Source: Sebastes aleutianus | Taxonomy: Eukaryota > Chordata > Actinopteri > Perciformes > Sebastidae | Assembly: GCA_916700875.1 (NCBI GenBank) | Contig: CAKAKS010000067.1 | Span: forward strand, 2,471,409-2,535,408 | DNA: 64,000 nucleotides | Direction: 5' to 3' | Part shown: in pieces, positions 21,791 to 34,094 of the stretch | Layout of the letters: each line of letters begins with the position of its first letter | How positions within the stretch are numbered: the first letter of the stretch is position 1 | Program-made: the position numbers and the translations under genes | Notes under the pieces: model-generated | Told to the model about the DNA's origin: nothing | Database searches by the model: none | What the model saw: only the letters and a program-made list of their open reading frames with translations

Positions 21791-23996
21791 CACGGGACCT
21801 GAACAACGGTCTCCTGGGTGAAAAAGAGTATGTTTGACCCTTCCCCCGCAAAGTGGACTTTCTCGCTTGTTATTCTTGATATTACACCACCTAACTTTCA
21901 ATAACGGTCGCTAGTTGTACTACATCACCTGCTCTGATCGAATGCAAAACGTCGACATTAAACATATCTGTGGTTTGCAGAAACGTACGATGCCAACATT
22001 TTCTCCCGACGACTGGGCTGATAAAATATGATATCTCATAAGATCATGATGTTTTGTATGTAAACATTCATGAATTGGAGTATAAAAAAGTACATTTCCA
22101 TCTGAAATGACGTAAAGGAGCATAAAATGCAAATACAGTCTTTACCGTAATGACACGCATGTATGATGACTGCACCTCTACAGTCGATGCTGTATTGATT
22201 TATCAATCTTGTAACATATGAATTGGGCTTCAGCATATACATTTAAATGAAATATGGCATAAAAAAACTCTTTCCCATTGGTAGATGATCTGCTTATTAT
22301 GTGACAATTATGCAAAACCGCATAATTTATTATTATGCTCAGATTGTTGTCCTTAGATTCTTCTGCACTATGTTGTTTTTCATCAGTTATGGTATATACA
22401 ATTTATGCTGTATCATGAGCAGCCAACACATGTTCTGCTATGCTGAATGCTATATCATGCCATCAAGAAAGACCTTCATCGCAGCGTGCTAACAGATTGC
22501 CGTTTCACAACAGCTTTGTGTGCAGAGAGGAGAGGAAACATGTGATAGATAGCATCTTGGCACGGTGCTGCTGCTGAGCATTACCGCCGCCACCGCTGAT
22601 GGCTTTTCAATATAGCATTGCCGTAATTTTCCATAAGCCCGTGTGACTAATGGCGTAAACAATGGAGCCGAATGTTCACGTTATGGGCCCATTATGGAAC
22701 TATCAGGGCAGGCATGTAAAGACGGATGCCTTTGATCAGTGCTCTATTGTAGAAGCCAGGAGTGGGAGAAGAGGATTTGCGTCTTTAAGTGTGCCTTAAG
22801 TGCGTGTGTGTGTGTACGCGAGAAAGAGAGGAAGAATGGAGTGAAAAAGAGAGGTAACAAAGACAGAAACAAGAGACACAATGGAAATTAAAGAGAAGTG
22901 AGGGTGATGGAGAAAAACCCAACAAAGTGTTTTGTTTCTACAGACCATTGGCAAAGCAATGAATTGGTTAAATGACTCCCAGTCTATTTGTGAAGCCACA
23001 CAAAGTATCTCATTTGCCTTTAGTGCCTTTTTCCCCATATGCAGCATAATGACCCAAGCTGGTGATGTCATGCAGCAGTTACCTCAATCAGCCAATGGGG
23101 TTTCACGGCTGTCGCGGGTTGCCTCGGATGCTGAAGGGAGCAGTGAAAGTCAACAAGTTAGACACAAGGGCCCCTTATGTACAGACCACGTAATGATCAA
23201 TCAATAATGAGGCAATAAAATATAGAGTGAGCTGGCCAGATATTTAACATGGATGGTTAAGGATGTAAATGTAATGGCTGAAGGGGTTGAGAGAAACACA
23301 AATGCAACGTAGCATTGGTGATGAATCAAGCAGAGATTTGCAGTACAAAAACAATCACATGGAATGAGGGAAAGTTATATATTATTTTAAAGTCGAATAC
23401 AACAAACTGTGTCACACGACTAATGACTACCTCGAGTGGACTGCTGCAAAAATGTGGGTGATTTTTGGGTCATTGGACCGATGTCAAGTTGTGAGTGCTT
23501 TTTTTCCACTTCAGTTGTTGCATTTTGTCTGCCGTGTAACCCTCGACAGAGCTGTCTCACAGGATGAGTCATGCCGTGCCAACCTTAAAAAAACCCTGAC
23601 TGGAGTGCCGGCAAACCTGTGGGTTTGAAAGCTGCCCCCGTAATATATTATATTCTATGTTCTAACACAATTTTTATGTCATTAATTGCACTTTTCATAA
23701 CTGTACAAAGAGATGAAAAATAGAAGGAATGATAGTAACAAAGTAAGCCCAGCATGCAACCTTGACTGAAACATGTATTCTTCTTGAACATCAACTATCT
23801 TTATTCAAGCTCTAAAAAGCCGACACATTTTTATGTGTGCACACAGATAATCTGTCTCATACACCGTTAGTGGCAATACCTACAAAAAGTTATATGCACT
23901 GTAATTCGTATATATCCAGCAAAATCAATGCGTATTTAATCCATGTAATCGTGAACCAGGAACTATAAAGAGTGACAAACGCAATTAGGAGGAGGT

Positions 23997-24034
23997 TGAT
24001 ATATTTGTCCCCTGACCAGGGGACAAATATATCA
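23997..24034. repeat. Perfect 18-bp-arm palindrome with a 2-bp loop
   Basis: The left arm tgatatatttgtcccctg (23997-24014) and the right arm caggggacaaatatatca (24017-24034) are exact reverse complements separated by ac. No larger element with these ends was recognised nearby. Confidence 0.97.
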
Positions 24035-24049
24035 GACATATATCACACT

Positions 24050-24135
24050 CTGGACCAGAGTTTGGTTTGTCCGTTCTGGGCTACTGTAGAAACATGGCGG
24101 AGCAACATGTTCACATATACACTGTTCCTTTAAAT
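24050..24135. mobile_element. Fragment of the TTAA-type element also present at 47006-47425
   Basis: The phrase gtttggtttgtccgttctgg, followed by gctactgtagaaacatggcg, is shared with 47153-47190. The fragment ends gttcctttaa, consistent with the family terminus. Confidence 0.7.
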
Positions 24136-24239
24136 TAGCATTTAACTTATTTATCAAACAAAATTGTTGGACATTTGCTGGTTCCATTTACTCAACTGTG
24201 AAGTTTGGTTGCTTGTTTCTGTTTTATATCATTATAAAT

Positions 24240-24416
24240 TGAATACTTTTCAATTTTGGACTGTTTAGGACAAAAAAAACAAAAAAACAATTGAAGGCAT
24301 CACCTTAGGCTCTGGGAAGCTAATGTTTAGCATTCTTCAACATTTTCTGAAATTCTATAGACTCAAAAATAATTGAGAGATTAATAATGAAAATAATCAT
24401 TAGTTGCCGCCCAACC
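24240..24416. mobile_element. hAT-like right-end fragment
   Basis: It contains ggctctgggaagctaatg, ttctgaaattctatagac and aataatcattagttgccgcc. It parallels 9640-9765 (gggctttgggaaacactg, ttcctgacatttcatagac). Confidence 0.6.
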
Positions 24417-24882
24417 TCTCAACATCCAATTATCTCTTCATCTACTGGAAAGGTATCTATTACATGAAAATGGATGTTTGTCCATTAAAAGCTGCCGTGT
24501 TGTGTTAGATGCACACCCTGCATCTAAAGCTGTGCACCACAGCCTCTGCTGCTGCCACTGCTGTTGTTGTTGTTGGCAGCGAGATGTTTAAAATGAGGCG
24601 CCGGACAACAGATAACATCTGAAAGGCACCGAATCCATTATGGCGGTTGATGTTCCGGGAAAGGGTGAGGAGGAGAGAGGTTTGGAGTTAGAAAAGGGAG
24701 GAAAGGAGGGAGGTGAAGAAGAGACAGCATGGCCATGATGCGTTTCCTCAATCTATCTGGCTCTCAGCCCTGGTGCATTGATTTTTAGGGAGGTAAACGT
24801 CCAAAATAAGAGAAAATGAATCAACTGCTTTTACTTCCCTAAATCCTTAATGGTGACATGGGCACAATTTTTACATTAATGT

Positions 24883-25455
24883 TGGGGCAGTCAATCGATT
24901 AAAATATTTAATTACCATTAATCACAATTAATCGCAAATGAATCGCATGCTTTTAATCTGTTCAAAATGTACCTGAAAGGGAGATTTATCAAGTGTTTAA
25001 CACTCTTATCAACATGGGAGTGGGCAAATATGCTGCTTTATGCAAATGTATGTATATATTTATTATTGGAAATATGCTCAAATCATAACATAACATAACA
25101 TAACATAACATAACATAAGAAACTGCAGCCCAGCAGGCAACAACAGCTTGGGATTATCATAAAGTGGGCATGTCTGTAAAGGTGAGACTCGTGGGTACCC
25201 ATAGAACCTATTTTCACTCACATATCTTGAGGTCAGAGGTCAACGGATTCCCTTTGAAAATGCCCATGCCAGTTTTTCGATTGGAGCATTATTTAACCTC
25301 CTTTGTGACAAGTTAGTATGACATGGTTGGTACCGTTGGATTCATTAGGTTTTCTAATTTCATGTGATGCCAGTATCAAGTTGCGTTAATGTGTTAAAAA
25401 AATTAGCGGCGTTAAAACGAATTTGGGTTAATGTCTTATAATCGCGACAGCCCTA
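24883..25455 (+). mobile_element. hAT-like non-autonomous transposon, copy 2
   Basis: The left end tggggcagtcaatcgatt is a mutated form of the family end; the right end is gcgacagcccta. Flanks are attaatgt (24875-24882) and attaatat (25456-25463), 7 of 8 identical, consistent with an aged target duplication. The interior shares aaatatgctgctttatgcaa and gtgggcatgtctgtaaaggt with copies 1 and 3. It contains an (ACATA)n array at 25085-25119. Confidence 0.88.
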
Positions 25456-28400
25456 ATTAATATATACACATTTAGTGTAGGTCTGCTTTAAAAACTACTG
25501 AAGCTTTGCCTTTATCAGTTCCAGGAAATATTGTCAGAAAGAAACAACACTTAACACAAACAGGGCTCCTGAGCAGCACTTAGCAGATGATCCAACCAGA
25601 TGAACTTTCTGACTCGTATTTAAATTACATTACTGAGAACAAATAAAAGGAAATGAAAGATAAAAATGTGATTTCTGTGCAAAGTTCTTTTAAAATATTC
25701 AAAAACTCAAGTTCATCTCTCACTGCTAGTCGAGCTTGGGATGCCAAAGTACAATGCTGCCAAGGATGGCTGGCCAACTAATAATGTGACATTTAGCACA
25801 GTGTTGCCAGCTCTCACTAACAAAGCAGCAGTGGTAGAATGGCCCACACTCTGAAGGGCTGAAGGGATGATGCACGTCGTCACGTCTGAACTCGCATGCG
25901 CATGTGAGATGTGCCAGCTGCAGTCGCAATAATCGATGATGTGCTGCCGTAACGTTTCTGGATGATGAGGATCATCAACACAGCTGGCAGGTACGACCGC
26001 CAATCAAATTAACCGGCCAATTACGCTTCTAGCGCGCCGCGCAAAACGCGACCAATTACCTGCACTCGGCCAGATGTGAAGACGTGAAGTCGTCAGTTTG
26101 GTATGTAAATTGAGAGTTATGGAAATATGAAAAGCCTTTTTTTAATACCAGCAGTAAAGACAGATGAGCTTTAAACAGCTGCTGTGGTGGAGAACCTTGA
26201 GGGTGCCGTGTGACGAGCAGCGTTCAGGCCACAGAGACCGCACTGTAACCGTCGGAGACACCGTACATCCTGCTGAGAGCCGATTCTTCACAGAAGGTCG
26301 GTTCTCATACTAAAAACTGCATCTGCTGCCACTGCAGGGTACAATCCTAAGATTAGGAATGTTTATTTGCATTCAGCGCCTGGGTAATTATGGATATGAT
26401 ATATTAGGCTATATATGTCAAGTGCCTTTATTACAGATGGCATCATGCGTCAAAGTTTATGTGCACGTTTGGCACGGAGAGAGGCACAGCCAGCTCTGAC
26501 TGCATTTTTTTTCTTTCTCCCCTCAATAAAGTAAAACACAAACTAAACAGCCTGTTTGTTATTCACCTCACACATCAGAGCGAGTCTGCTGCGAGACGGC
26601 CAAACTGACAACCTTATCCGCAGCCGACAAATAAAGCAAACTCCCAATGTGTTTCCACCTCCGCTGACAAATGCAGCTCTGAGGGGAGTGATGGAGTGAA
26701 TTATTCTGCAGCGCGGCCTCAACAGTCCATACTGATGAACCATGAAATTGTGATTTGTTAGAGCAACTCTGGATGGAGATTAAAATTAGTGTTACTGACT
26801 AACATTTCTACGCACGACTAGTGACTTGCACTTTGATTAACCAGCTAGTTTAGTAGAGGAGCCTGAATGCATGCATGAGATATTGTTTTTTTATCCCAAC
26901 ATGCTGTGTTTTGCTAGCAGAGATTAATAGCATCCATGCAAACAGGCTAAATAAAGGAGTAGGAGCTGTTAAGGAGGAGGAGGTGGTGGTGATTTGGGGA
27001 AGAGGGTTTAATTGCAGGCTAGTGTTGGGGTGGAGTCTTACCACATCTCTGGGGCTTTGCATCTGAGGCTCAGCATTCTAGAGGATGGAGGGGGGGGGGA
27101 CAGAAGAACCACAGGTAATCAAGCAGACATATTTATTGACAGAGGCAGTGAATATTTCAGCACACAAGAAGCCGTGGAAGTTATGGATAAACGGAAGCAG
27201 TGTGATGAATTAATGAGGATGCAGGATATGAAAATGATCAATCCCAGCAGACAGATGGGTTGTGATTGCTGGGTAGAGTGCACTCAGACTGAAGAGGAGA
27301 CACCCCAGGTGAATAGAGTAAAAAAAAAAACTGACATTACTGACATTAAGACAATTATTTGTTGTATTAAGTTTTCTGAAAATGTCTGTTTAAATATGCA
27401 AATGAGGCATTATCTTATTAAATATGTGCTAATTTGCACATTTCCATAACAGATATATGAACATTGGATAAAGCCAGGTTCAAAATTATTGTTTCATTTT
27501 GTTCACATATTAGAGTCAAAGGTTTTTACAGAGGGATTTCTTTTAAATTTTCGGCATGTTTTTAGGACTAAAATGTTCTATAAAACAGGCTATGAATGAT
27601 AGATGAACAAACCCCGCTGTAAACACCTTCAGAATATAGATAGGAATGACACTGGAAAGTTCGGTGGATGTTAGTGTCACTGAAGTGGAGATTTATGACT
27701 CAGAGTCTGAGAAAAACCTCATTTTGAGAAAAGATTCCATACATTTTGCAAGACACTACAGGTGAATAAGGTAGAAAGGGGCGGAACGGTGGTGCATGGG
27801 GGGGCCTTCTGTGTGGAGTTTGCATGTTGCACTAGTCTGAAAGAAAACATGTGATGGAAGTAAAATTGCCTGCGATGTCTCCCCTTAAATATAAATGTGC
27901 GGGTCAAATGGTGCCTTCAAATGAAACTTGTGAGCTTGAGTATACAATATGCTTTGCGTGAGAACACCACTGCTAAGCAACATCAATATTAACTTTCCTG
28001 TCGGTGTCTAGAAGCCACAGAGGCTAACAATTTAGCAAGCGGGTAACATGATGCAGTAAATGTAAAGGCATAATGACAAAGGAGAAACATGAGGCTTTCC
28101 TCAGACATATTATAAAATTACGAAGAAAAACAATATACGACTAAAATCACAATATATTAACTTATTATGCACTGAAAAATTACCTTCTGACAACGTCAAC
28201 AAACACGTCACAACTCGTAAAGCTTTCAGAAACTTTCCACTTACGAGGTCGTGAATACCATGAGAGGGGGGCGTACATATGGACTTTTCTCGTGAACACA
28301 GTAAACACGACCCCATTTGAAAGCACCAAAAAAACAACTAGTTAGGGCAGGGCGTGGCACTTTTACAGTATCAGTTTGATTCTCTCTAATCAGCGTCCTC

Positions 28401-30342
28401 TTACTCAGCTGCTGTAATCCAGACAAGAGAAACTCTCCGTTCATCCAGATTGCTTTCAATAGATGAAAGTGACCGAGGTGAGCTCACAGCAACAAGCTTT
28501 ACAAGCAACAGGAAGTGATTCGTGTCTTCCTGAGCTTTGAAATTAAAAAAAACTCTGATCTGTGCGTTATTCACTGATGAATAAATTGCATGATGGGACG
28601 CTTTGACCAACATTTCATTTTTGCGAGTAGTGATCTTTAAACCTTTGCACTAAATTTGGTCTCTCTTATAAACAGGCTGCCCTACTCAGGGTTGAAACAA
28701 TACTACTGCAATATGTTCAGCATATTTCTTTGGGGGAAAATATTTGAAACTATACTTTGATTTAAAGCTAACAGTGTGCGAGTATAATCTTCTAACAATC
28801 TGCTGCAAATTAACATCAATCAAAAAGGAGGTAATTTAGAACCGTGCTCTTTCTCTTTTAACGCGCATTAATGTGCAGTGCATTAATAATTGCATATTAG
28901 CACAGTAATAGCAATTTACATAGCAATCCCCTTTATTAAACCACCGTCTAGCATCATTATATGCTATTTGCAAGATTGATATGGTTTCAGAAGAGTGATA
29001 AAATAGGTATTCCAGTAGTTAAAAGATCAGGTGAATTTAAGGTCTCTTGTTTTATACCTGCTGCATGTGCTAGCTGACCAAACGATTCAACAGCTGTCGA
29101 ATTTATTTTTTTCATTACACTGCATTAGGCTTAATATATAAGGCTTAGTAACTGCCATTTTTAATTCATACTTATGCGCCAAGAAAATGTGCTGTTTACT
29201 CTTGACTCTTGTTTTGTGATTAAGCTCATTAAGCCGCCTAGCTTGTGTTTTATAAGGTATGTTATTGCTATATTTTTGTTAACTGACATGCTGTTTTCGT
29301 CTCCCCTATCTCTAAAGCCCATGAGAGAATGCTTAGCCTATAGCTCACAGCTTTGGATAAAGACTGAAGCTGCTCATTTTGTGCACCGGACCCTCATCTC
29401 CCTCGAGTCCCATCTCAACCCTCTCACATCACCCTCTGCTGCTGATAACCACAGATCAAATAAATCCTGCCATCTAACTACCAACTATACGCAGAGTCAG
29501 CCGGACTCAAAGCACCCACTCTAATCTAAAGATGAGTATCGACCGGCGCGGCAGCTCCCCTCATCTAACTTTGCCCGTGGCGACAGCCAAGCCAATAGCC
29601 CCCTCTGCATCCCTTGCTGTGATAATTGTCACCAATCAGCCATTTGATTGACACCACTTGCAAGCGAATGGCTGCTTGTGCCCCTAATGGCCCCGGTGAC
29701 TGCTGAGGGTGCTGGGAGAGACCATTTTTATGACGACAGAGGGGGGGATTTAAGGCCGTTTGGTGCCATAACTCATGTTACAACTCGATAAGGCGTGTGT
29801 TAAAGCCAGCGAGCGGGGGCTAGAGAGATAGCAGAGAATCATTGACCGCCGCTGTGGAGTAAACACCGATGTGATTTAAAGCCTGCTAACGCTGAGAAAA
29901 AAAAAACTACACTTAAGCCTCAGTGTTCTGCATATGAGCTCACGTCCTTATCAAACAACTTTGAGGTAGCTCCAGATGTGCGGTAAATCAAACCTGATTT
30001 TTCTGCAAAGATAATTAAGTAGAACATCTGGCATCATGTAAAAACACAACCTTTGAGGAAAACAAACAGTGGTAACAAACGGACCGACTAAATTAGCAAA
30101 GGTTTGCATGAATTGCTGAAGTTACAAGCTGTGAGTGGCATCTGTCCAGACTGACTGACAAAAAAACAGCACTCGAAGATTTGTACTGCCGTTTGTGTGG
30201 TGTAATGTGTGAGGATTTTCGCCTGATTGATATTCAAGCCAAGTGTGTTTCTCCACTCTCTGCCTTCTACCTGCCCTGCGTCTGTCTGTTCATCCCCACA
30301 TCCATCAATCTAGTGAGTCAGCTCGGAGGCAAAACGCAGCGA

Positions 30343-30363
30343 GAGAGAGAGAGAGAGAGGGAG
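30343..30363. repeat. (GA)n microsatellite
   Basis: Alternating GA for about 20 bp inside a longer purine-rich region, 30340-30535. Confidence 0.85.
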
Positions 30364-30743
30364 AGATGGAAATGCAGAGACGGAGAAGGTAACCTAACAA
30401 AGCGAGAGAAAGAAAGGGAACTGGTGAATGAGAATGAAAGGAGTGGGACGGGGATGGGTGACAGATGAAGAAAGACGGAGTGAAAGCGAGGGGAAAGGAG
30501 AGGGTGAAGGAGATAAAGAGAATAGATTGAGCTCTACAGGTTTCCTCTGAGGCTAGCTCGGTAATAAGAGAGGAGTGCGGCGACGGAGCGGGACAATCAA
30601 TCTGCATGCTCGGCTAGCGTGTTGTGTTAGCTGGGAAATGAGAAGACAACACGGCACTCAGCGCGGGGATTAACGGCACTCGTGACAGCACAAGAGTACA
30701 CACAGACACACACTCATAATCTATACTTATCCATGCATGGGGA

Positions 30744-30746
<3 letters not shown>

Positions 30747-30779
<33 letters not shown>
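30747..30779. repeat. (TA)n microsatellite, 82 bp beyond a pard3 donor
   Basis: Uninterrupted TA for 33 bp. On the sense strand it lies in the intron shortly after the exon at 30861-30989. Confidence 0.95.
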
Positions 30780-30782
<3 letters not shown>

Positions 30783-30860
30783 ATGACGTGACATGTGTTA
30801 TGCTGACAGGATGACGAGTTGAAGGAATGTTCTGATGGAGGTGGAGGATGACAAACGTAC

Positions 30861-30989
30861 CACTTCTCTGGAGAGGAAAGTCTCCTCCTGCCGTAGAACC
30901 AGCAGCCCCACAGCCCCGCCCATGGGCGTGGCCCTGAGCAGAGACACCACCTCCTCCTGGGTCCGCCCGTTCAGGTCCACGCCATTCAC
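30861..30989 (-). CDS. pard3: pard3 exon: end of PDZ2
   Basis: The 129-bp exon (43 codons) sits between tctcctgctcag|GTGAAT and GAAGTG|GTACGT, in phase 0 at both ends. It encodes [20 protein letters not shown], then TPMGGAVGLLVLRQEETFLSREV, the last helix and strand of PDZ2. The mammalian counterpart is [20 protein letters not shown], so the TPMGGAVG turn is more glycine-rich here. In mammals a short alternatively used segment (NAEPSQMQIPKET-like) follows before PDZ3. I do not see that segment, and this exon joins the next one in frame. Confidence 0.95.
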
Positions 30990-32620
30990 CTGAGCAGGAG
31001 ACACAGGGACTAGTTCAGTTCTAAATAGACTGCATGCGTTTGCTTATTGAGGCCAACAGTGACGGCCCATTTTTTGAAAGGCTCCAGTTCTGGAAGTGAA
31101 TTTTCATTCACTGCATTGATGTTTCAGAAAGTCCTTATATAAAGAGATTTAGGCATGGAACCAAGCCAACCAGCTACGAGATGAATCGTGACCATAAAAC
31201 ATTTGGTTTCGAAGCAAACAAAAAAATTGGAAAATGGAAAAAAAGGCTACAAGACTGTGCATATAATTATTTTTAGAGTGAAGGAACTTCTCGTCCCATA
31301 AACCATTGCGAATGGCAACTCGCCGCTTCTGGAAACTCCCGAAAAACGTTTAAACTAACCGTCGATCCAAAATGAAGACAGATTCAGCCTTTTTTACCAT
31401 GTACTATATTCATTCATGGAGCTCTGCAAGTCACTGCATGTTCTACAACACTGTCGGGCACCTATTTCAGAATAAAAGCCTTGTGTATTCAAATGAAGGA
31501 ATTCTGTCCACAGAAAAAACACTTGAGGGCTTTTATTTTGAAATGAAAGCAGGAAGTGTTGATTTAAAAACAAGTCTTTACTTTTTTTCATCTCCGTAAC
31601 ATTTCCTACAGATACAGACATTGAAACTGTAGTAATATTACTGGTACGATGTCAAAATACTGTCAATAGATCACTTTCACTGTCTGTTGTTGCTGGGAAC
31701 CGCGCGGCTCGCGTCAAAAATAGGCGAGACCTCAAATCTTTAGAGGAGACGCAGCTGACACGCAGCCTAGACGCGCGTGAGACAAGTAAGAGAGAAATAA
31801 AAAACCACAGGTAACGCCGCCGCCACGCGCTCTTGACGGTCCCAGTGTGGACGAGGCTTTAGGATTATGGGTAGTGCAGTACTTCTCCATGATATGGCGA
31901 ATAAAACATTTTTTTTTTCTTAAAACAAGGCTGATATCATACAGACTTGTGGCTTCTACAGGAGCATTTACCATCGTTTCACAATCTCATAGCTCGAGTT
32001 AAGTCTACCTTGGATGGTTACGACATTATGGCTAATAATCAAATCCTCGATTCAGAATATGAACGGGGTTTTCACTTCCCGAACCTCACTGTTGAGCTCT
32101 ATTGCAATGTTTTAAAATATAAAAATATATATAAATACTTTTTTTTTTTTAACAAAGTTGTTGTCAAATACAGTGATTAACTAGTCATTTCATCACTAGT
32201 TTGAAAAAAAAGTTTAAAATGAGAAAAAAATAGAGCTGTGGATCTAAGGATTCAAAGTTTTGTGCAATAACCTCGATTAATAGATTGAGTGTTGCACACT
32301 CTAATCCTTTATGGAAATGGTTTGCAAGGTGGGATAACGCAACTTCAAAAGCTGTTCCGACTTGCGACACAACAAGAGTATGAAAATATGTTCTTTGATT
32401 TGATTCCAGGATACTAAATTTAAAACATTATATGGAAATTAGTTAGTCACACTTTTAATTCATCAAAAATACCTGTCATCTGTTGGATTTAAAGTATTAG
32501 TACATGTGGGGTCTGCATGCTGTGACACATATTTCACCATCATAGATCACATTGAATGAATACATCAACTCCTGCATACACATGAAACGCTGTGTTACAG
32601 TATCACTTTCACTTTCTCAC
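30990..32620 (-). other. pard3: pard3 intron between the two PDZ2 exons
   Basis: This 1.6 kb intron is non-coding. Bases 31050-31200 (ctccagttctggaagtgaat ...) and 31680-31860 (gcgcgcgtgag-type GC-rich stretch ending cagtgtggacgaggcttta) look like repeat fragments, but neither has a second copy in the window. The frames at 31372-32370 carry no recognisable protein. Confidence 0.5.
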
Positions 32621-32760
32621 CTCCAGCAACCTGTCTCCTGCCTTGAGGCGGCCATCTTGGATGGCAGCTCCCCGAGGCAGAATGTTCTTCACGTAGATGG
32701 GTGCCGAGCCGCCGATGGGGACGTCCCGGGACGTTATACTGAAGCCGAGACCCTCGGGAC
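32621..32760 (-). CDS. pard3: pard3 exon: PDZ2, GLGF loop and core
   Basis: The 140-bp exon sits between cttcccacag|GTCCCG and CTGGAG|GTGAGA. It encodes EGLGFSITSRDVPIGGSAPI, then YVKNILPRGAAIQDGRLKAG and DRLLE. EGLGFSI is a textbook PDZ carboxylate-binding loop. PDZ2 of Par-3 is reported to bind phosphoinositides and help membrane recruitment. Conservation with mammals is near complete; the VPIGG and RLLE residues are small substitutions. Phase 1 in, phase 0 out. Confidence 0.97.
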
Positions 32761-33830
32761 CTGTGGGAAGAGAGAAGTAAAGGAGGAGGAGGCTTATGAT
32801 GGAATCTGGTTTGATCTTGAGGCACAGGCTGAAGCTCCTCTACTCCCTCTGCATCGCTGCAGCTCCAGCTACTGTGAATAAGTTCATGCTGAGTTCAGCT
32901 GGCGTTGATCAGTTACATCACGTAGTTGGCTTTGCAGTATTTAATCAGTAGCATGTCACTATGTTGGGAAACAAAGAAAAACCTCGACAAACAGTCCAAT
33001 CTGTGCTTACAAACAAGAGTTGGGTGATTGGATTAATTTATTAGCTGAGTATATCACTGGATGTTTTATTTAGGGGGAGATTTTTGTCATTTTATTTTTG
33101 CTAATTTAATGGTCGACCTCCGATGTTTGAGTGAGAGCAGATGCTCAGCTGGGTACCTCACACACACCTGCGCGAACAATAGCCGGTTAACATATTAACA
33201 TATCGCCCAACCCTATTACAACCTTGACTGCTAATTTCATGGGTGAAACGTTGAAACCAACCAACTGCTGTTTATCAAGTTTATTTGAGTTCACCAAAGT
33301 TGAACTATTCAAATTTGAGCCATAGATGAATTGCTCAGTCTGGACAGTGCTAACCATTGACACAACGGAGAGTCCAAAATGTAGAAAGCTATCTTATTGG
33401 CTGTGTTGTTCAACATCCTTCCTTCCTCTCCTCCGAATGGGAAGCGACACTATTAGAGCTTTATTTTCTGTATCCGTTTTAAAACGAACAAACCACTGCG
33501 CAACCAACAAGTAGTCCGACCGAGTGTCCAGTACCACCTATTTGGAGAGAAGATGCTAACGATTCTCACTCTACTTTCCAAAGTAACCTGGTACTTGCGT
33601 TACCTTGCACTTCAGCTGGATTCTCGTGATGCCACGAGATCACGCGTGAATTGAGGGATCACATATCACACGAAAATCCATCTTGTCAGGCTTCAAGTAA
33701 TGCGTTTGTGTCCAGCAAGCCAGATCACAGACCAATCGGCGTCCTGTGAGGAGCTACATGGCAGCTACGGGCGTGGCTTTTAGGTGTGTGTTTCACGGCA
33801 GGGAGAGGAGACTGTTCGTTCTAAAGAACA

Positions 33831-33941
33831 ATGGCGGCTCCTGAAGAGGTTAGCGAAGGCTTTTTTTTCGATGGTAAAGATGTTTTCGCTCTTCTCCCGA
33901 CTGGCTCCGGCAAGAGTTTGATTGACAGATGGTTTATCTAA
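33831..33941 (+). pseudogene. Short RecQ-like helicase fragment with a Walker A motif
   Basis: An ATG-to-TAA frame of 36 codons begins MAAPEEVSEGFFFDGKDVFA and continues LLPTGSGKSLIDRWFI. The DVFALLPTGSGKS core is the helicase motif I context typical of RecQ-type enzymes (VLLPTG.GKSL). No DEAH box or later motif follows, so this cannot be a working helicase. I recall similar fragments in multi-copy fish repeats, so it is more likely part of an element than a host gene. The reading outside the motif is uninformative. Confidence 0.5.
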
Positions 33942-34094
33942 TCACCCGCCAAGTATTTTTTGAAAGTGCCTGCCCTTTTCCAAACAGTCTCCAATGACGG
34001 CTTGTCAGAGGGTTCTGTGTAACAAACCATTCAGCGGGTCAGGTTAGTACTTATGAACAATATACAATATCTTTAGATGATCTTCTTAATCTGT

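Larger units (their letters stand above)
11961..30860 (-). other. pard3: 18.9 kb pard3 intron between PDZ2 and PDZ3
   Basis: The intron contains, from left to right: an unassigned GC-richer block (12540-12890), a LINE tail (12960-13630), a SINE-like piece (13875-14085), hAT-like copies (14272-14955 and 24883-25455), a TIR element (16555-16933), a degraded foldback region (18870-19590), Tc1-like and 'acttaagt' fragments, a perfect palindrome (23997-24034) and many simple repeats. I saw nothing protein-coding. Bases 26000-30180 contain no repeat I recognise apart from short pieces. Confidence 0.6.

Noticed and set aside
27012..27449. Open frame of 145 codons on the plus strand
   Set aside because: It has an acidic, plausible-looking middle, but no homology I recognise, no splice signals used by it, and a low-complexity G-run near its start. 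I see no support for a gene.
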